A stretch of DNA of 64,000 nucleotides from the NCBI GenBank assembly GCA_026874595.1, contig CM049316.1:71949176-72013175 (forward strand). Direction: 5' to 3'. Shown piece by piece: positions 1 through 9,639 of the stretch; within the stretch, counting starts at the first letter, position 1; the number at the start of each line of letters is the position of its first letter. The DNA comes from Sipunculus nudus (Eukaryota > Annelida > Sipuncula > Golfingiida > Sipunculidae). The notes under the pieces were generated by a model that was given only the letters and a program-made list of their open reading frames with translations, was not told the origin of the DNA and did not search any database. A program made the translations under genes and the position numbers.

Positions 1-250
1 CTCGGCCAATATTCCCAGGTTCATTCGTGCACAACTGGTCATATGCTGGATCCACACCAACATGTCGTTAGACATCGGATAATGATTGAGTAAGGTATGT
101 TGTAAACCCACAAACACATGATACATGTACGGGATTGTACGCATAACCCAATCGGAAGCAAGTATAATAATAATAACAATTATTTTCATTTTTTTATTAT
201 CATAATCATCATCAATATTATAATTATTAAAATAAACATTGTGAACTGAC
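1..250 (-). other. downstream intron of the modular gene
   Basis: AT-rich sequence following the exon 8 donor. A minus-strand open stretch near 1-95 contains isolated cysteines but lacks the CVC or CCMN hallmarks and a clear acceptor, so no exon is called. Confidence 0.35.
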
Positions 251-399
251 CATTTTCCTTTCTTCATTTGTTCCAATCTTTCCTTCATATTATCCATGCG
301 TGAACAGTTGACCATTGTACAGTTGATCGATGTACTGCCTGGGAGAGCAGTAGCATCCTCAGAACAGCCGTCACCGTCCAACCATGACGTCACAGAAGC
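251..399 (-). CDS. exon 8: C-terminal three-cysteine part of a further module
   Basis: This exon is 149 bp: 49 codons and 2 bases, phase 0 in and phase 2 out, as in exon 4. The acceptor TTGTTAG ends at 400 and a GTCAGT donor lies at 250-245. Cysteines are at residues 12, 27 and 32, the same positions as in exon 4, with LPGS between the first two and NCT/NCS sequons. It ends in a Lys/Glu/Met-rich stretch. The phase-2 end predicts another CVC-type or linker exon beyond the left edge. Confidence 0.8.
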
Positions 400-927
400 C
401 TAACAATAAACAACAGTCATCCAAGGTTTTAGCCAATCAAATAATAGCAGACTACTGACCCTATGATAACTAAACATTCAACTGAAAGATCGTCGCATGA
501 AATTCCAATTACAAACTGTTTAGCTATTCAATAAAAATAAAATGGGATGACAGGAGGATCATATGGTCAATGCGTGACCGATGGCGGGTTGTAAGTATAA
601 TTAAACTAGTTAAATAATAAACCCATACAAAGCCTTTAAAGCAATAAAGGCGGACTGATAAGTGTTGACCAACTTATTGGTTGAAATAACCAATGTAATC
701 TATCAATGTAATTAGATGAGTAGTGCTAAACTAGCTAGTTAAATATTAAACTGTTTAAAAAATATGTTTTTGGAATGTAGATAAAATGACTATACGTATA
801 TGTTATTATCATGTACCTATTATAATTTAAATTGTATAATTTTACCGTCAATTGCCTTTTGAATAAAATATCATACAGTTTACCCCACATAGTTTAAAGT
901 GTGTATATTGTATGTGTGATAGCTTAC
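400..927 (-). other. intron 7
   Basis: AT-rich intron between exons 7 and 8. It has both a GTAAGC donor and a TTGTTAG acceptor on the minus strand. No other feature is seen. Confidence 0.5.
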
Positions 928-1026
928 CGACACGCTTCTAGACGCCTGGTTCATACAGCAGAGCTTCGTGTGGAGATATTTTCCGTTCAACCTGTGCATC
1001 TTCATCTGCCTAGACTGTTCTTCATA
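928..1026 (-). CDS. exon 7: second CC-motif exon
   Basis: This exon has 33 codons ending in LCCMN and an SVS terminus followed by a GTAAGC donor (927-922), all shared with exon 3. The acceptor AG (1028-1027) sits directly after a (TA)n tract, also as in exon 3. With that acceptor the exon starts in phase 0 and joins exon 6 in frame. Exon 3 starts in phase 1, so a phase-1 start here would need the alternative AG at 1021-1020. No matching CVC exon was found between 1.06 and 2.36 kb, so this half-module appears orphaned. It may be alternatively spliced or partly lost. Confidence 0.68.

Positions 1027-1029
<3 letters not shown>

Positions 1030-1059
<30 letters not shown>
1030..1059. repeat. (TA)n microsatellite at exon 7 acceptor
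   Basis: About 30 bp of pure TA immediately upstream, on the minus strand, of the exon 7 acceptor. It stands where a pyrimidine tract would normally be. Confidence 0.95.
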
Positions 1060-1061
<2 letters not shown>

Positions 1062-1429
1062 CAGATGATCAAAGTCATATCAGTTAGTAAAAAAAAAAAG
1101 AAAAAGAAATTGGAACGAATGTCTTTGTACAAAAGTGTCCCCAAGGAGTTTATATAAAGGCATGTCTATATAATTACATTTATGTATTTAATTTATATAA
1201 AAATTTAATGTAAAACACACTAACAAGACTAAATAATTCTAATTATATATATGTATTAATATAACATGTCATTTTTTATAATACTTATGTACTCGGTCTT
1301 GTGATATTAAAATAGAGACTCAGTAAATACAACTGTAAACTGAAAGAGGCAATCGGTAACTTTACTTAATATTATATGCACAAGTCAAGTGTGTCCAGTT
1401 TGTATAGAAAGTTTCATATACATTGAAAC

Positions 1430-1740
1430 TCCTACTTGTGGAAAACTTAGTGAGGCGGACAACTCACTTATGCGGACACTAAATCTCGGTCCCTTCAATT
1501 TTGACTCTATATTACGTTTATCCTAAACTCACTTAAGCAGACAACTCACTTTCCCGGGCAACGGACTAACTTTCCCGTCCCGCCAGCGTATCTGTACATA
1601 CTTCGACCCTCTAAAGCGTCAGACATCGCGTGTTCTATTTTTGTTCCTATATTTGCCGAGAGATGGCGCTCTGAGGTCCTGACATCGTATGACCTGTTTT
1701 GGTCAAAGCGACAGCCCGGGGACACGCATTATCGGTGAAC
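1430..1740. mobile_element. degenerate Tigger-like DNA transposon fragment
   Basis: The stretch repeats phrases such as CGGACAACTCACTTATGCGG and ACTCACTTAAGCAGACAACT, the style of Tigger/pogo termini. It ends in moderately GC-rich sequence. No transposase frame or clean paired terminus is visible, so the boundaries are approximate. It lies in the intron between exons 6 and 7, where module exons might have been expected. Confidence 0.4.
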
Positions 1741-2364
1741 CATTGGAATATTAATTGTAAATATACAGTCGAAATTGTTGTTTATTTATATAAGTGTGTA
1801 GATTACACAATCATTATTTAATTAAGATTGGCAGGTCAATTAGGAAATATAAGCCGTCAAACTGAGACAGCTTTTCATTACACAAAACCACCATTAAAGA
1901 CTGTCGTTCGTGTTTTGAGATTCGCGTCCGGTCCGGGGAGCCTTTATTCGTTTGCGACAGTTTGCACTTTGTTATGGCGAATGTGTAGTAAAGAATAAAG
2001 TATAACGTCGTTTTTCCCAATTCGTTCCGAACTTCCATCCAAAATTGAAAACTGAGAATATGAATTCTGACTGTTTATCCAAAATCCAAACTATGAAAAA
2101 AATATCCAACAACGAATTGAAGAATGATATAATATAATATTTTCCAGGAACTATTAGCAATAATTTCAGTCCATTTTACATGATTTTTTGATTATATTGA
2201 TGAAAAAAGCAACGATTTTGTTTCCAACTTTTTTGGACCAGCTTACTTAATTTGTGTCTGTCAGTCTTTGGTTAAGACCTTCATCCGAAAAAAAAAAACA
2301 ATTGTCACTGAGCTTTACGGATAAACGGCGCTCTACTGTTTTAAATTTAAGAATCAATCTTTAC
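1741..2364 (-). other. intron 6, remainder
   Basis: Sequence between the Tigger-like fragment and exon 6. Two short minus-strand open frames (1814-2038 and 1972-2160) have no recognisable content. I looked for CVC-, CC- and PGS-type exons here and found none. Confidence 0.4.
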
Positions 2365-2665
2365 CTGGACGGGGTTTGTCGAATGGTTCATGCAGCAGAT
2401 CTGGGTGTAGTTTTGCTCCTCGCCCACCTTCCCCTTCCCATCTTTTCCTTTTTGGGACTCCCAATAGCGGTCCATAGGTCTATGTTTTCCGTTCTGTCCA
2501 TCTTTGTCCATCATCTTCGGAGCCTTCTCTGCCATTTGCTTCAGTTTTTCCAGGAAGCCTTTGCATTTCTCCTCACACATGGCTTCAATATTATCACAGG
2601 TGGCGCCAGGTATTGGATTGGGCTTCCCATGAGGCCCGGCTGGAGTTATGACGTTGCACACACAA
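2365..2665 (-). CDS. exon 6: module 2, CVC-to-CC portion in one exon
   Basis: This exon has 1 base and 100 codons (phase 2 in, phase 0 out). The acceptor CTTAAG ends at 2666 and the donor GTAAAG is at 2364-2359. It begins CVCNVIT, contains ATC-x6-C-x3-C, a Lys/Met/Glu-rich helix-like stretch and a GKDGKGKVG linker, and ends with QICCMN and an NHS sequon. It corresponds to exons 2 and 3 fused: the intron that separates them in module 1 is absent here. It is the longest single coding piece in the window and a strong anchor for the gene model. Confidence 0.9.
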
Positions 2666-3041
2666 CTTAAGAAAATAGACAGTTCTGCGAATTAGTTTTA
2701 TTGTTAACAAGATGTCAATGGTGAAAGAAAAATAATATGATTCTAAAACATCCTTTCAAGATAGAAAAAGGAAAAAAAATCACCCAAGTATTAACTAATA
2801 GAAATATTTATACTTGAAAAGTTATATTTTTTTTACATTTGAACACCAGGGGACATGTGCATCTTTGTTTTTGATGGTTAGTTATCAGAAGGTCCAGTTT
2901 CATATTCAAGAATCATCATCCAACAGAGAATCTACATTAGCGATCACGTCAAAACGTTATCACATGCTATTGTTTTCCCCTAACCTTGTGTGCAGCAGGT
3001 GTTATTGTTAACAGTATATGTCTTAATATTGTTTAACTTAC

Positions 3042-3095
3042 AAAGGATCCATTAGGCTGATTGGATCTTTTCCTTTCGGACCACCCATTCTGTCC
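3042..3095 (-). CDS. exon 5: 54-bp linker exon
   Basis: This small symmetric exon (phase 2 to phase 2) has a CGTTTTAG acceptor ending at 3096 and a perfect GTAAGT donor at 3041-3036. It encodes 17 residues plus split codons, rich in Gly, Lys, Met, Asp and Pro (MGGPKGKDP is visible) and ending MDP before the CVC of exon 6. Composition and ending match the exon 1 linker (DHDP before CVC). Because it is symmetric it could be skipped or duplicated without breaking the frame. The short length limits confidence, but both splice sites and the phase fit on each side. Confidence 0.65.
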
Positions 3096-3734
3096 CTAAA
3101 ACGAAAAAATAATCTGTAATTGTTTTTGTTTAATTTTATTCATTGATATTAATGTTAACATACTAGTAGATAATCCCTCGAACCTGAAATAAAGATAAGC
3201 CAAAAGTGCTATACTTAAGGTACACAGTCTGTCACAGGTGAAACTTGCAGAATATATGTCACTTTGGCCTAATTTCAGGTCTCTAAGTAGTTTTAACTAC
3301 TCCATCCGGATTTCAAGTTAGAAGTTTCGAAGTCTGATAGTTGGGGGAATTCGGTTACAATTTGCCAGCCTTAATTCTGAGTACAATAATATAAAACAAA
3401 TGCATAAAAAAAGAAAAAAACGGTTGATGGCACCACCAGACTTGCACAGCTGAAAGGGTTATCCATGGTCATCATACATACTAAATTTAAAACACACCAT
3501 GCAGGTATTATAAGCAACTATCATATTATTTAACTAATGACTTTCATTCATTGGTAACCTGCGACATCTGTGATTTACAAACGTGTCCGCAGCAGCTTTG
3601 AAGAACTTATTTGACAGAATAACTAAAATCATTCCATGGTGACAAGATATATATTTTAAAAAAAGAAGTTCTTGTTTCCATTGTGATTAAATTTATTCAC
3701 TGACTCTTAGGCGTTGGAGGGTAATCATAGTTGA

Positions 3735-3736
<2 letters not shown>

Positions 3737-3780
<44 letters not shown>
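3737..3780. repeat. (TA)n microsatellite
   Basis: About 44 bp of TA directly abutting the left end of the small Tigger-like MITE, consistent with insertion of that element into a TA tract. Confidence 0.95.
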
Positions 3781-3785
<5 letters not shown>

Positions 3786-3964
3786 AACTTCGTTGTGTCG
3801 AACCCGCTTAAGTCGAATACACCGCTTATATCGAAGTTACAGACTCATTATTCCGGACCACTCTAGTTAAATATTACCGAATAAAACCCGCTTGTGTCGA
3901 ACCTCGGATGTGTTGAAGTTTCCTGGGGATTCCTTCGACTTCGATACAACGAGGTTTTACTGTA
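3778..3964. mobile_element. Tigger/mariner-like MITE (187 bp)
   Basis: The ends form imperfect terminal inverted repeats. The left reads TATAGTGAAACTTCGTTGTG and the inverted right end TACAGTAAAACCTCGTTGTA, with 21 of 25 positions agreeing over the full repeat and all differences being transitions. The TA at each edge fits a TA target duplication. The interior repeats TCGAA-type words (GTGTCGAACC). No coding capacity. It sits in the intron between exons 4 and 5. Confidence 0.65.
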
Positions 3965-4809
3965 TTTTACCTTTTATTGTTTTTTTTCTTACAAATGTAA
4001 GGTTTTCAAATATGATGTTTCCGGTATATTTTCATTTTAACCAGGTTTACATGTATAATATTAATGGTAAACTATTTAATAGTAATAAAAGTAACTAAAT
4101 CTATTATTACAATTATTAATATATTTCTTGTCCAGAATATTAATATATTATTCCCTTAATATCATGTGGGGGGATACATTTACCATCTTACCATTTACCC
4201 TTCCATACACCCCATTATCCTCGTATTGACCCTACTGTTTGTAATTGTGTCAACCATATTTATTAGGCATGACAGTCAATTTTCTTCCTTTGTTACATGA
4301 TAACAATATTATATATGCATCGGATGCACATTTTTTAAGGCTGAAGGCAAAATGCTTGTTTTAACATTAACATACGTCTGATTTTTTTAATGCTCAAAAC
4401 ATTAAAAATAAAGTGCTCAATTTATAGAAAATAGACCACAGTGATTTAAGTTTTTGTTTGTAATGAGATAAACTAATTACCTTTATCAGGATTTAAGAAA
4501 GACGTCCAGGATTAAACGGCTACGATTTGTGCTCTGTTGATGGTCGGAAGAACGAAGAAAAAATGGTGATTGCTAAACTTCCGATGAATTAAGCAATGGA
4601 ATTACTTAAGGTACTAATGTTCAAGTGCAATGACCCTCTGTGTGTTAAAACACCTTCAACGTTGGTATTTTGTGATTAAAGCAGAATCTTGGTGATCAAA
4701 TAAATCGTTCGGATCAGGATTTTGTTCAATTTAGAGGCAGACAAAGACACGAAGTATATATATAAATATATATACAGACATATATATACATATAAATTCA
4801 TACACATAC
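3965..4809 (-). other. intron 4, remainder
   Basis: AT-rich intronic sequence. An imperfect (TA)-rich stretch at 4757-4795 follows the exon 4 donor. No further exon was recognised. Confidence 0.4.
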
Positions 4810-4958
4810 ATATCTTTTTCTTTTCCTTTGTCGTCCATCCCGACTTTTCCCTTCATGTTGCCACAGGTGACGTTTTTACAGTTAAACATAACACTGCCGG
4901 GTACGTCGGTGAAGTCCTTCTGGCAACTACTGCTCTTGATCTTGTATTTCACGGTCGC
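4810..4958 (-). CDS. exon 4: C-terminal three-cysteine part of module 1
   Basis: This exon has 49 codons and 2 bases (phase 0 in, phase 2 out; 149 bp). The acceptor TTGTAG ends at 4959 and the donor GTATGT is at 4809-4804. Cysteines fall at exon residues 12, 27 and 32 (C-x14-C-x4-C), with a PGS motif between the first two and an NVT sequon. Exon 8 has exactly the same length, phases and cysteine positions, so the two are clear paralogues. After the last cysteine the exon turns into a Gly/Lys/Asp/Met-rich linker. Confidence 0.85.
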
Positions 4959-6008
4959 CTACAATAACAAATATATCTGTGTAATGGCCATCAGGTATAA
5001 AAACATGTATAAAGTAGAATTTTTTATTTAATTTTGTATTTATGATATGGTAAAGTGGTGACATAACTTTTAAGTCTGTAAAAGGTCAATTAGTATTGAT
5101 TAATATCCAGAGTTGCCAGCAGGAGGCGATGTATGTTGCTGGATATTGGGGAGGGGGTATTGCCAGTAGAAGGCGCTGTCAATAGGACAGGCACATTTTT
5201 TTTTGTGTTCAAAGAAAGGGCCAAGCTCTTATGGTGAATGTGTACAGAGGGTTTAAGAGTCTACAGTGTGGTAAGCATATGTTTTTACATATGCATATGT
5301 AATTAATGCCAGGAATTATTCATATGTATGTTCTTTACTTAATATGGTCATTTTAATACAATAAACATTTGCTGATGTCAGAACCTTTTGTACCAGAGCC
5401 ATCTGCTTCTGTATTATCACCCATCCTGTTTTCTGTATTATAATGCAATAGTTAATACCAGACATGTAACCTATTATTTATCCCTAAAGCAGGAACAACC
5501 AATGTAAAACTTTCTATTTTGTATGCTATAGAATGCACAGAACTTTATGAGTTTAGGGCCAGTTATTGAACAGTTTGTTGTTATTTGGTCATGTTTATTA
5601 TTTCTGTGACACAATCATATGTGTTGTACATCCCATATGTTGTACGTTACCGTTTTCTAGTATTTGTTTTGTTTAAAGAGCACAGTATGTACTATACTTA
5701 TGAAGCTATATCATTAATTGTACCTAACCAGCTGTAACAGCAATGACTGCAGCTGCGATAAGTCAGCAGCAGAAGTATCAGTGATACTGATAGCCCGAAG
5801 AAACTGTAGTATGTGATATTATGGCTACTTAATAAAGACTTGTTGAATTTAGAGCTGGGTTCGCACAGTCCTTATAAAACCCAATCCTGCAATCTGAGAC
5901 AATATTAATTTTATGACAAACGGCAAGTATTCAATTCTTCAAATGTTATTATAGTCTTTTGGTCTCTTGTGAACAGCCTAACTGGGTCTGGCCTGGTATA
6001 CAAGAAAT
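4959..6008 (-). other. intron 3, left part
   Basis: Unremarkable AT-rich intron. A short imperfect repeat (GCCAGCAGGAGGCG and GCCAGTAGAAGGCG) lies near 5115-5180. Nothing else is seen. Confidence 0.4.
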
Positions 6009-7965
6009 ACTGCTATGATAAGGTAACTTAGGTAGTTGTGTCAGTGGGGTAGTCGTGTTACTGCTATGGTTAGGTTACGTAGGTGGTTGTTTTAATGGGG
6101 TGATCCTTTTACAAGGATGGTTAGGTTACTAAGCTGGTCGTGTTAGTTGGGTGGTCGTGCTACTGGAATGGTAAGGTTACTTAGGTGGTTGTGTCACTTG
6201 GATAGTCGTGATACTGCTATGTTTAGGTTACTTAGGTGGCTGTGTCAGTGGGGTGGTCGTGTAACTGCGTGGTAAGGTAACTAAGTTGGCCGTGTCATTT
6301 GGGTAGTCGCGTTACTGCTATGGTTAGGTTACTTAGGTGGCTGTGTCAGTGGGGTGGTAGTGTAACTGCGGTGGTAAGATAACTTAGGTGGTCGTGTCAG
6401 TGGGGTGGTAGTGTAACTGCGGTGGTAAGATAACTTAGGTGGTCGTGTCAGTGGGGTGGTAGTGTAACTGCGGTGGTAAGATAACTTAGGTGGCTGTGTC
6501 AGTGGGGTGGTAGTGTAACTGCGGTGGTAAGATAACTTAGGTGGTCGTGTCAGTGGGGTGGTAGTGTAACTGCGGTGGTAAGATAACTTAGGTGGCTGTG
6601 TCAGTGGGGTGGTAGTGTAACTGCGGTGGTAAGATAACTTAGGTGGCTATGTCAGTGGGGTGGTAGTGTAACTGCGGTGGTAAGATAACTTAGGTGGTCG
6701 TGTCAGTGGGGTAGTCGTATAACGCTATGGTTGGGTTACTTAGGTGGTCGTGTTAGTGGGTAGTCGTGTTACTTCTATAGTTCGGTTACTTAGGTGTTTG
6801 TGTTTGTGGGGTGATCGTGTTACAGGGATGGAAATGTTACTAAGGGAGTCATGTCAGTGGGTAGGTTGTGTTACTGATATGGTCACGTTATTTAGGTGGT
6901 CGCGTCAGTTGGGTGGTCATGTTACTGGGATGCTGGGTTTACTAAGATGGTTGTGTCAGTAGGGTGGTCTTGTTTCTGCTATGGTCAGGTTACTAATGTG
7001 GTTATATCAGCTCGATGTTCGTTTCATTTTGATAGTCAGTTCGATAGTCGCGTTACTCCAGTAGGGCGGTCGTGTTGCTTGGTTAGTTAAGTTTTTTAGG
7101 TGGTTGTGGTCGTGGGGTAGTCGTTTTACCGGGATGTTTGGGTAACTTATTTGGCCGTATTAACAGAGTGATCGTGTATTTATGGAGGTTAGGTTACATA
7201 CCTGGTCGAGTGAGTGGGATGGTCGGCTTAACAAGTGTGGTTTTCGAAAATGGAGTTGTTGTGCCAGTCAGAGGGTCATATCGTGTTACCAAGGCGGTCG
7301 TCAAAAGGGAATGGTTGTGCCAAAAGGGAGGTTATACTGGAGTGGATAGGTGACTTACTTTGTCGCGTCAATGGGGCGGTCATGTAACCAAAGCTTTCGT
7401 CTTAGTCAAGTGATTGTATTGTAGAATTACAAGAATGGTTAGGTTTATTCTGCTTTAATATTCAAGATGGTTGGGTTACTAAGGTGGCCATTTCAGTAGG
7501 GTGGTCGTGTTACTGAGACGGTTAGGTGACTTAGGCGTTTGTGTCAGTGGGGTGGTCATGTAACTGCTATGGTTCGGTTGCTTAGGTGGTTATGTCAGTG
7601 GATTGGTCGTTTCACTGAAATGTTTAGGTTACTTAGGTGGTCTTGTCAGTTGGGTGGTCGTGTTACCAAGATGGTTAAGTTTCTTAGATGGTCGTGTCAG
7701 TTGGGTAGTCGTATTACTGCTATTGTTAGGTAATTTAGGTGGTCGTGACAGTGGGGTGGTCGTGTTAATAAGATGATCGTCCCAGTGGAGTGCCTGTTGG
7801 ATTTTCATTTAACCAAGGTGGTCGTCTTAAAGGAGTGGTTGTACTAATAGGGTGAGTATACAGGGATGGATAGGTTACTTACTTGGTCGCGTCAGTCGGA
7901 GGGTCAAGTAACCAAGTTTATCGTCTCCGCTAAGTGAAGAGTATAAGTGAAATGGTGGGATTACT
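6009..7965. repeat. 51-bp intronic minisatellite
   Basis: Tandem repeat of a 51-bp GT-rich unit (core words GGTTACTTAGGTGGTCGTGT then CAGTGGGGTGGTCGTG) covering most of intron 3, roughly 38 units, most of them diverged. Because 51 is a multiple of three, it creates plus-strand open frames with a 17-residue period (6744-6962, 7539-7733 and others). These are repeat artefacts, not genes. Confidence 0.9.
6353..6709. repeat. homogeneous core of the 51-bp minisatellite
   Basis: Seven nearly identical consecutive units; TAACTGCGGTGGTAAGATAA recurs at 6363, 6414, 6465, 6516, 6567, 6618 and 6669, exactly 51 bp apart. The flanking units are strongly diverged, so this block expanded recently. Confidence 0.95.
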
Positions 7966-7993
7966 GGAATTTTCTTGTTTCTGGATAGTTGAA

Positions 7994-8119
7994 GTTTACT
8001 TTGTATTGTGTGTGCTTTCCGAGACTGATTGACTCGGGGCGTTCATGAGACCTGGTGTTTACTGTGTATTGTACGTGCTTACCGAGACTGAATGACTCGG
8101 GGCGTTCATGCAGCAGATC
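7994..8119. repeat. 63-bp tandem duplication spanning the exon 3 donor
   Basis: Two copies, 7994-8056 and 8057-8119. The copy at 8057 contains the end of exon 3 and its functional GTAAGC donor. In the other copy the donor reads GGAAAGC, so it has lost the GT. The period is 63 bp (21 codons). It adjoins the 51-bp minisatellite. Confidence 0.85.
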
Positions 8120-8180
8120 TTTCTGTAATCCATCTTTGGTGCTCCCCATCGATACATTCTTCTCGGTCCCATGGGCAAGG
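8083..8180 (-). CDS. exon 3: CC-motif half of module 1
   Basis: This exon has 2 bases and 32 codons (phase 1 in, phase 0 out). The acceptor AG is at 8182-8181, just after a (TA)n tract, and the donor GTAAGC is at 8082-8077. It carries the module hallmark KICCMN near its end and finishes SVS. Exon 7 is its paralogue: 33 residues by the phase-0 model against 33 here including the split codon, with LCCMN and the same SVS ending. The last part of this exon and its donor lie inside a 63-bp tandem duplication (7994-8119). Confidence 0.8.
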
Positions 8181-8185
8181 CTACC

Positions 8186-8187
<2 letters not shown>

Positions 8188-8225
<38 letters not shown>

Positions 8226-8230
8226 TATAT
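8188..8230. repeat. (TA)n microsatellite at exon 3 acceptor
   Basis: TA tract a few bases upstream (minus strand) of the exon 3 acceptor, paralleling exon 7. Confidence 0.95.
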
Positions 8231-8379
8231 GTAATAACAACATTAACGATAATACAATATTACAACTTCAAACGAATGCTACTAATTGCTTTTATTAAAA
8301 CAACGATTGTCATATTCTCTTGCTACTACTTTATTATAATTATACTAATATGGCCGTAACTGTATTAACAAGTCTGCCT

Positions 8380-8381
<2 letters not shown>

Positions 8382-8415
<34 letters not shown>

Positions 8416-8416
8416 T
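8382..8416. repeat. (TAA)n microsatellite
   Basis: About 35 bp of TAA repeats in the intron between exons 2 and 3. Confidence 0.95.
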
Positions 8417-8438
8417 TAACAACGACTTTATGACTAAC

Positions 8439-8584
8439 CTTTAAACATCGTTCCATTTTTCAATTTTTCCATCAGTGTCTTGCACATAGTCTGGCATTTT
8501 GCGCCAGCTTCCTCACAGGTAGCGTTTTTGAGCGACATCTTGAAAGGCTTGGTTTCCGCTGGGGTGGTAATGTTGCACACGCAC
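8439..8584 (-). CDS. exon 2: N-terminal half of module 1
   Basis: This exon has 1 base, 48 codons and 1 base (phase 2 in, phase 1 out). A TTTGCAG acceptor lies at 8590-8585 and a GTTAGT donor at 8438-8433. It begins CVCNIT and contains ATC-x6-C-x3-C (the cysteines of ATCEEAGAKCQTMC), then a short Lys/Leu-rich helix-like segment. Sequons NIT, NAT and NGT are present. The same pattern with the same C-x6-C-x3-C spacing occurs in exon 6. The reading frame was chosen because it alone is open and joins exon 1 (CA+G) and exon 3 (G+CC). Confidence 0.85.
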
Positions 8585-9472
8585 CTGCAAATTTAGATAA
8601 TAAGGTTTATTGTGGTAATGCTCTGCTGTAGACAAGTCATTACTGTTTGGACTCCGTATGGGGAAACTTGTTGTGATAAATATTCCAAAACTCCTATGGT
8701 AAGAATGAGAAGGAATCCATGTTTTTCGTAAACACAGTTTGTCCACTGATAGTGAGTATATGGGTCATCATTCATCGTTATATCAAAAAGACTAATTTTG
8801 AATGATCCTGCATATATGAAATCTTAATGAAATTTTTATTCTCTTTATTATTTGTCTTTTCTAACCTCTTTTTTCTATCTTTATTTCCTTTGGTTATTAC
8901 ATGTTGTCCAGTTCATATAGAAGTGTTAGAATAATCATAAATGTTAAAGACATCTAGTAAATTTCGATAAAAACGAAATGAAGTGGACATAAGTGGGGAA
9001 AGTGTCCTTAAAGAGTTGTTCATCATTGAAATAACAATGATACAGTTGCTAACAAACACTGCATACTGCGCTTCTAATGTTAAAGATATTTTCTTAACAA
9101 CAAAGTTGCAGTTTATAGAAAGCAAAAAATAGATATGAAACACATAGGACAAATAGATACCACAATCGGGAAGAATTAATATGGTACAAACAAGAAGCTT
9201 TTAAAAGTACGGCAACTTTGTTTGAAATATTTACCATTTGTAGAACACATTTACATAAATCACAATAATGGTTTATTTTCTTTATATATTGATTTTGGCT
9301 TGTAAAAGTTCGTAAAGTTCAGTGATGTGTCCTCACGGGATCCTTTTGCAAACAAGAATGTATGTACGATCCGGTGTAACAAAGTGAATGACAGTAATGA
9401 AAAAATAAATTCTAATCACATTTTATGTGCTTTCCAGTTTATGATATTCAGAAGTAATAAAATGGTGCTAAC
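8585..9472 (-). other. intron 1 of the coding region
   Basis: AT-rich intron bounded by the exon 1 donor and exon 2 acceptor. Minus-strand open frames here (8513-8746, 8593-8775, 8913-9152) cross the acceptor in a different frame or have no recognisable content. Confidence 0.5.
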
Positions 9473-9639
9473 TGGGGATCATGGTCCATGGATTTTCCGC
9501 CCATCATTCCTCCCTTTCCATCACCCTTTCCACCCATCATCCCACCCTTTCCATTACTCTTTCCGTCACCCTTTCCGTGGTGATCCCCGGGTGAGGCAGC
9601 CACTGCGGTGACTAACAGACACAGGACAACCAATCGCAT
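9473..9639 (-). CDS. exon 1: signal peptide and Gly/Lys/Met-rich linker
   Basis: The ATG at 9639 opens a 16-18 residue signal peptide (MRLVVLCLLVTAVAA, then SPG). It is followed by a hydrophilic stretch with repeated GKGDGK and GGMMGGK words ending in DHDP. The exon is 55 codons plus 2 bases (phase 2) and ends at a GTTAGC donor at 9472-9467. The two spare bases CA plus the first base of exon 2 give Gln. A further in-frame Met lies upstream at 9672, but a TTTCAG acceptor at 9651-9650 suggests that this exon begins at 9649 after a 5' UTR intron, and the hydrophobic run right after the 9639 Met favours that start. The linker resembles the small exon 5 (also ending in DP before CVC). Confidence 0.8.

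Noticed and set aside
2254-2670. 138-residue plus-strand frame
   Set aside because: Antisense shadow of exon 6, which has splice sites, matching phases and paralogous cysteine spacing.
6744-7733. Plus-strand open frames with 17-residue repeats
   Set aside because: They result from the 51-bp minisatellite, and the region is an intron of the minus-strand gene.
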